Source of the DNA: Rhinopithecus roxellana
Taxonomy: Eukaryota > Chordata > Mammalia > Primates > Cercopithecidae
Assembly: GCF_007565055.1 (NCBI RefSeq)
Contig: NC_044565.1
Span: 38,835,711 to 38,899,710, forward strand
DNA: 64,000 bases
Direction: 5' to 3'
Part shown: positions 60,701 to 64,000 of the stretch, piece after piece
Layout: each line of letters opens with the position of its first letter
How positions within the stretch are numbered: position 1 is the stretch's first letter
Notes under the pieces: model-generated
The model's input: only the letters and a program-made list of their open reading frames with translations
Told to the model about the DNA's origin: nothing
The model's database searches: none
Program-made: the position numbers and the translations under genes

Positions 60701-61750
60701 CTTTTCCACCCTTTGAAAACCTGACAGGGTGTAGGCTGGTCCAGGGATGTGGTGGCATACCCTGCCCTCAGCCCTCCTGAGGTTAGAGAATACACGGCCT
60801 TCTCTCTTTGCTCAGCCCTGGGCCAAACTGCAGCCTCTTTAAGAGCCGGTCAGTAGGGCTGCTGGCTGTCTCTGCAGAGTCACATGGAAGAGCAGCAGGA
60901 TGGGGCCCACCCAGCAGGGGTGAAGTGGAAAGGGGCTTTCCTAAAGGAGGGAAAGAGAATCACTCCAGCCCCCTGCACAATTGCAAAGCCACACCAAGCT
61001 CTGGGGCTACCAGAGTTGGGGGTACCAGAGTACCACTAACAACTCCTCAACCCCAAGCCTTCCTAACCAGACCCAGCAGAGGTCATGCTGAGTATCCTGA
61101 GGATTTGCTTCCTCTGAAACATGTCCTAATTCAACAAATACTTGGTTTCACAATTCACATCTGTTCTCTGATTAGAAAAAAAAAAGGAGAGATATGTCAT
61201 GCCACAGTCTCCTGCGGGGAAGCTCACCCACAGCCCCAAGCCCTGCCACCTGGCTTTGCAGAGTGTGTGAACCTCTGAGAATACTTGGCCTCCATGCCTC
61301 TGGAGCTTAGAGGAGCTCCTTGGGCTAGAAACCCTGACTCTCCCAGCCCTGAATCATCATGCAGCCCCACCTGGCCCTGCAGCCAGAAAACAGAGCCGCT
61401 TGCTTTCAACCAAAGGGACACGCAGTTTAAGAGGATTCAAACAGGGTCATTACTGCTCAGTCTTTCAATGAGACTAAGCAGAACAAAGCAGGACTGAACC
61501 AGAAGAGACAAGCGCTCAGTTGGCACCTGAGGCAGAGCCCACTCTATCTCTGGGAGGCCTTGGCTCATGGATGAACCTTCCCAGAAGTGTTTTGACAAAG
61601 ACACTAGAGAAGTCTCTATAGTGCTTCCAAGTTCACATGTTCATAGAATGTTAAAGTAGGAAGGGACTTTTTGTGGGACTTTCGCAAGTCCTTTCTCCTT
61701 TCTGGGCTGCAGTTTGCTTATCTACAAAATGAAGGGATTGGACTAGATCT
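57800..61750. other. Intergenic, mostly unique
   Basis: Repeat-poor. The 31-base tandem duplication at 58698 and a 10-base C tract at 60477-60486 are the only structures noted. No gene is supported. Confidence 0.5.
58698..58759. repeat. 31-base tandem duplication
   Basis: Two direct copies (58698-58728 and 58729-58759) with one mismatch, in unique intergenic DNA. Confidence 0.92.
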
Positions 61751-61754
61751 GTGG

Positions 61755-62480
61755 GTCTCAATCCTGTCTGCACAAGAGAACCACCTGGGGATCCTGCAAT
61801 CATGGACATGGGCTGTCTGTGATAGCTTCAAAGTAAACAAGGGGCAGGTGCTTGGGTGGGGAGGAGTGGGCGGGGGAAATGCTACAACAGGACTGGCTAA
61901 GTGTTGAAATTGTTTAAATGGGATAATAGGTAAATAGGGGGTAAGAGGGTGGGATCATTCCATTCCCTGTTTTTCAGAATAAAAAGTTAAAAAAAAAAAG
62001 GAAAAGAAAAACCAAACCACTGATGCCTGGGTCTCACCTGGAACCTATTGAAATGAAATGTCTGGCTGGGCGCGGTGGCTCATGCCGGTAATCCCAGCAC
62101 TTTGGGAGGCCGAGGCGGGTGGATCACGAGGTCAGGAGATGGAGACCATCCTGGCTAACACAGTGAAACCCCGTCTCTACTGAAAACACAAAAAATCAGC
62201 TGGCGTGGTGGTAGATGCCTGTAGTCCCAGCTACTCAGGAGCCTGAGGCAGGAGAATGGCGCGAACCCGGGAGGCGGAGCTTGCAGTGAGCCGAGATTGC
62301 GCCACTGCACTCCAGCCTGGGCGACAGAGCGAGACTCCGTCTCAAAAAAAAAAAAAATAAAATAAAATAAAATAAAATAAAATGGAAGGTCTAAGGGCTC
62401 GGGGCCATGGAATTGGTGTTTTGAACAAAGAGTCCCCAGGTGATGCCAATGTGCAGCCAGGATTGAGAATGTTGGACGAA
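61755..62480. mobile_element. MER5-like hAT remnant split by an AluY
   Basis: The left part has 'gggtctcaatcctgtctgca' and 'gagaaccacctggggatcct' (61761-61800), and 'accactgatgcctgggtctc' follows near 62016. The right part has 'gagtccccaggtgatgccaa' (62430-62449) and 'caggattgagaatg' at its end. The AluY at 62064-62382 interrupts it. Confidence 0.5.
62064..62382 (+). mobile_element. AluY-like
   Basis: Starts ggctgggcgcggtggctc and ends with a pentanucleotide (AAAAT)n tail. It splits a MER5-like element. Confidence 0.93.
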
Positions 62481-63625
62481 ACACTCTCCATGGGCCCCGC
62501 ATGCAGCTGAGCAGTTGAGCTACTCATACCTTCCACCAAGCTACAGCAAGTCAAATTCAGGTCCCACTTGCTTTTACCTTCTACTGCTGTAGTTCCTCCT
62601 CTCAGAGGAGAGATAATGGGCGGGGGCAGCGCAAAGCCCTGCCAGGCTGCAGTCCCAGGTCCTCCAGTTAGTCTATTCTGCCCCGAAAGGTGGAGCCCTC
62701 AAATAGGCTGATTCCTAAGGCTTCCAGGGCCAAGTGTGCCAGCTCAGGGAGGGTGGCATCTGCACCTCCAGGAAGTTCCAGACAGGACCAGTCCCTCTCC
62801 CCCATACAGTGAGCCTGAACTTAGCCTCATTTTCTGTCTCCTCATGTGGCCAAGTAGGCCTCCCACCTCTCTGAACACAGCAAGTCACACTCTCATCGCA
62901 TTTGGTTTAACTTCCCAGCCGACACTGAATGTTCCTGGACTGTTTCCCAACATCCATTTTCTCCCTTTTTCACTTCAGCATCTGGGACCAGCAGGCAGGA
63001 AGCAGGCTCAGCTTGGATTTCCACCAAGGATGCTCAGCTTCCAGGGGCCCCTGCACAAAGGTTCCGCTTTCACTGTCTCCCACCCCAGAGCACCAGCCAC
63101 AGACCCCCTCCCCCAGCACTACCACCCTGCAGAATCGAATCCTACTGGCTGGAGTTTATCCTTCACTCATTGGTGAAGAAGTGTACATTCCAAACTCCTA
63201 GAAAACTTTTCAGAAGGTTTCCTCTTTCTCAGATCCTTTGTCCTTTATCAATGACAAGGGAGATCTGCAGGGCAGTGGGGACCCCTCCTGATTTGGGCCT
63301 TTCTGAAAGGCAGGAACTTCTTGAGTTCTGTTGTCCCTTTTGAACAGAGGTACTTCCTACTGCCTTTCTCCAACTAAAACTGGCTCTCCAGTTTGGCATT
63401 TGAGGTCTTTCCTGCCTCATGTCCCATTATTTCCCGATTTTTAAAAAATTAAAAGACTTCTGCTTTCGCCTGTCTGGTCAGCTTATGCCCCCTACCCACC
63501 TAAACGTACTGGGTACCTTTCCACGTCCAAGTATCTGCTCTTGCTAGTCCTTCTGTTTTGAATGGATTGCCTTTACTTTACCTGCCACCTTAGTATTTTT
63601 CAAGTCAAATAAAAATAATAGAGGT
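62481..63625. other. Intergenic, no feature recognised
   Basis: Unique-looking, GC-moderate DNA. The 146-codon open frame at 62736-63176 is proline- and serine-rich, with no domain or splice context that supports a gene. Confidence 0.5.
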
Positions 63626-63629
63626 TCAA

Positions 63630-63745
63630 ACTTCTTGAGCATTTGAGGGACTTTAAAAGAAACTTCTTGAGCGCTTACTGTGTCAGTGCTAAGTGCTAAG
63701 CACCTTATTTATATGTGTCTTCTCTTTTACTCCTCACAAAATGCT
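63630..63745 (-). repeat. MIR fragment
   Basis: 'ttgagcgcttactgtgtcag' and 'ttttactcctcacaaaatgc' match the 3' end of MIR in antisense. The Alu monomer follows directly. Confidence 0.6.
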
Positions 63746-63750
63746 GAGTC

Positions 63751-63882
63751 TATTTTTTTTTTAATATAGACAAGGTCTCACTATGCTGCCCAGGCTGGTC
63801 TCAAACTCCTGAGCTCAAGCTGTCCTCCTGTCTTAGCCTCCCAAAGTGCTAGGATTACAGGCCTGAGCTACTGTACCCGGTC
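63751..63882 (-). mobile_element. Alu monomer or truncated Alu, antisense
   Basis: T-rich start, then 'caaggtctcactatgctgcc', ending 'gagctactgtacccggtc'. At ~130 bases it is one arm only, like a FLAM or an old truncated Alu. It sits beside or inside a MIR. Confidence 0.8.
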
Positions 63883-63904
63883 GCTGAGTCACTTCTTAAG
63901 AAAC

Positions 63905-64000
63905 TTTTCATTTTGAAATTTTAGACTTACAGAAAAGTTGGAAAAATAGTACAGAGAGTTCTGTGTACCATTCCCCTAATGTTAACATCTTACACAAATA
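63905..64000. mobile_element. Old LINE fragment running off the window
   Basis: 'gacttacagaaaagttggaa' and 'cctaatgttaacatcttaca' are typical of an old L1-derived 3' region. It continues past the right end; family and strand are uncertain. Confidence 0.45.

Noticed and set aside
62736..63176. 146-codon proline/serine-rich open frame
   Set aside because: Low-complexity composition, overlapping open frame in another phase, and no recognisable domain.
1..64000. CRISPR arrays, bacterial operons, tRNA genes, intact retroviral genes
   Set aside because: No regular spaced repeats, no tRNA-like cloverleaf apart from MIR remnants, and no retroviral internal region beside the one solo LTR.

Overview
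The window is genomic DNA from a primate, most likely an Old World monkey. The evidence is about thirty Alu elements, several of the Cercopithecidae AluYR type. These carry 'ggcttgagccaccgcgcccg' at the far end and 'gccacctcgcccggctag' in the middle, and some have nearly perfect target-site duplications. A long L1PA-type L1 and older L1M, L2, MIR, hAT and MaLR remnants fill much of the rest. The species cannot be fixed further by eye.

Only one protein-coding gene is supported. It is TMEM17 on the + strand: four coding exons between 22158 and 27109, with consensus splice sites and in-frame joins, giving a 198-residue four-pass membrane protein of the ciliary transition zone. Its TATA-less CpG-rich promoter lies at about 21900-22157 and contains an RFX X-box-like site. 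Intron 1 starts with a CpG-rich stretch holding a perfect 11+11 palindrome of two YY1-like motifs. The 3'UTR contains an Alu and a candidate polyadenylation signal at 28052. From human 2p15 gene order (recalled, not tested), the left end should point toward EHBP1 and the right end toward B3GNT2.

Layout: 1-3.5 kb, intergenic with three Alus. 3.56-13.74 kb, an ancient L1M split by a full-length-at-5' but decayed L1PA (6151-12020) and by four Alus. 13.9-21.85 kb, intergenic with Alus, MIR, L2 and an L1M 3' end. 21.9-28.1 kb, TMEM17. 28-47 kb, repeat-rich intergenic DNA with a full-length retroposed 7SL RNA pseudogene (37193-37478), a solo MLT1-type LTR (41155-41632), a likely retrocopy 3' end (40143-40450) and a duplicated ~150-bp segment (41781 and 44581). 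47.3-50.1 kb, a decayed L1. 50-64 kb, mostly unique, GC-richer DNA with a few MIR, L2, MER5-like and Tigger-like remnants and two full Alus.

I found no CRISPR, operon or defence-like system, and no convincing previously undescribed biological system. The more unusual structures are the 7SL retrocopy, the inserted duplicate segment, the YY1-like palindrome, a one-and-a-half-unit Alu and the retrocopy tail. All repeat family names are from recognition by eye, not from a library search.
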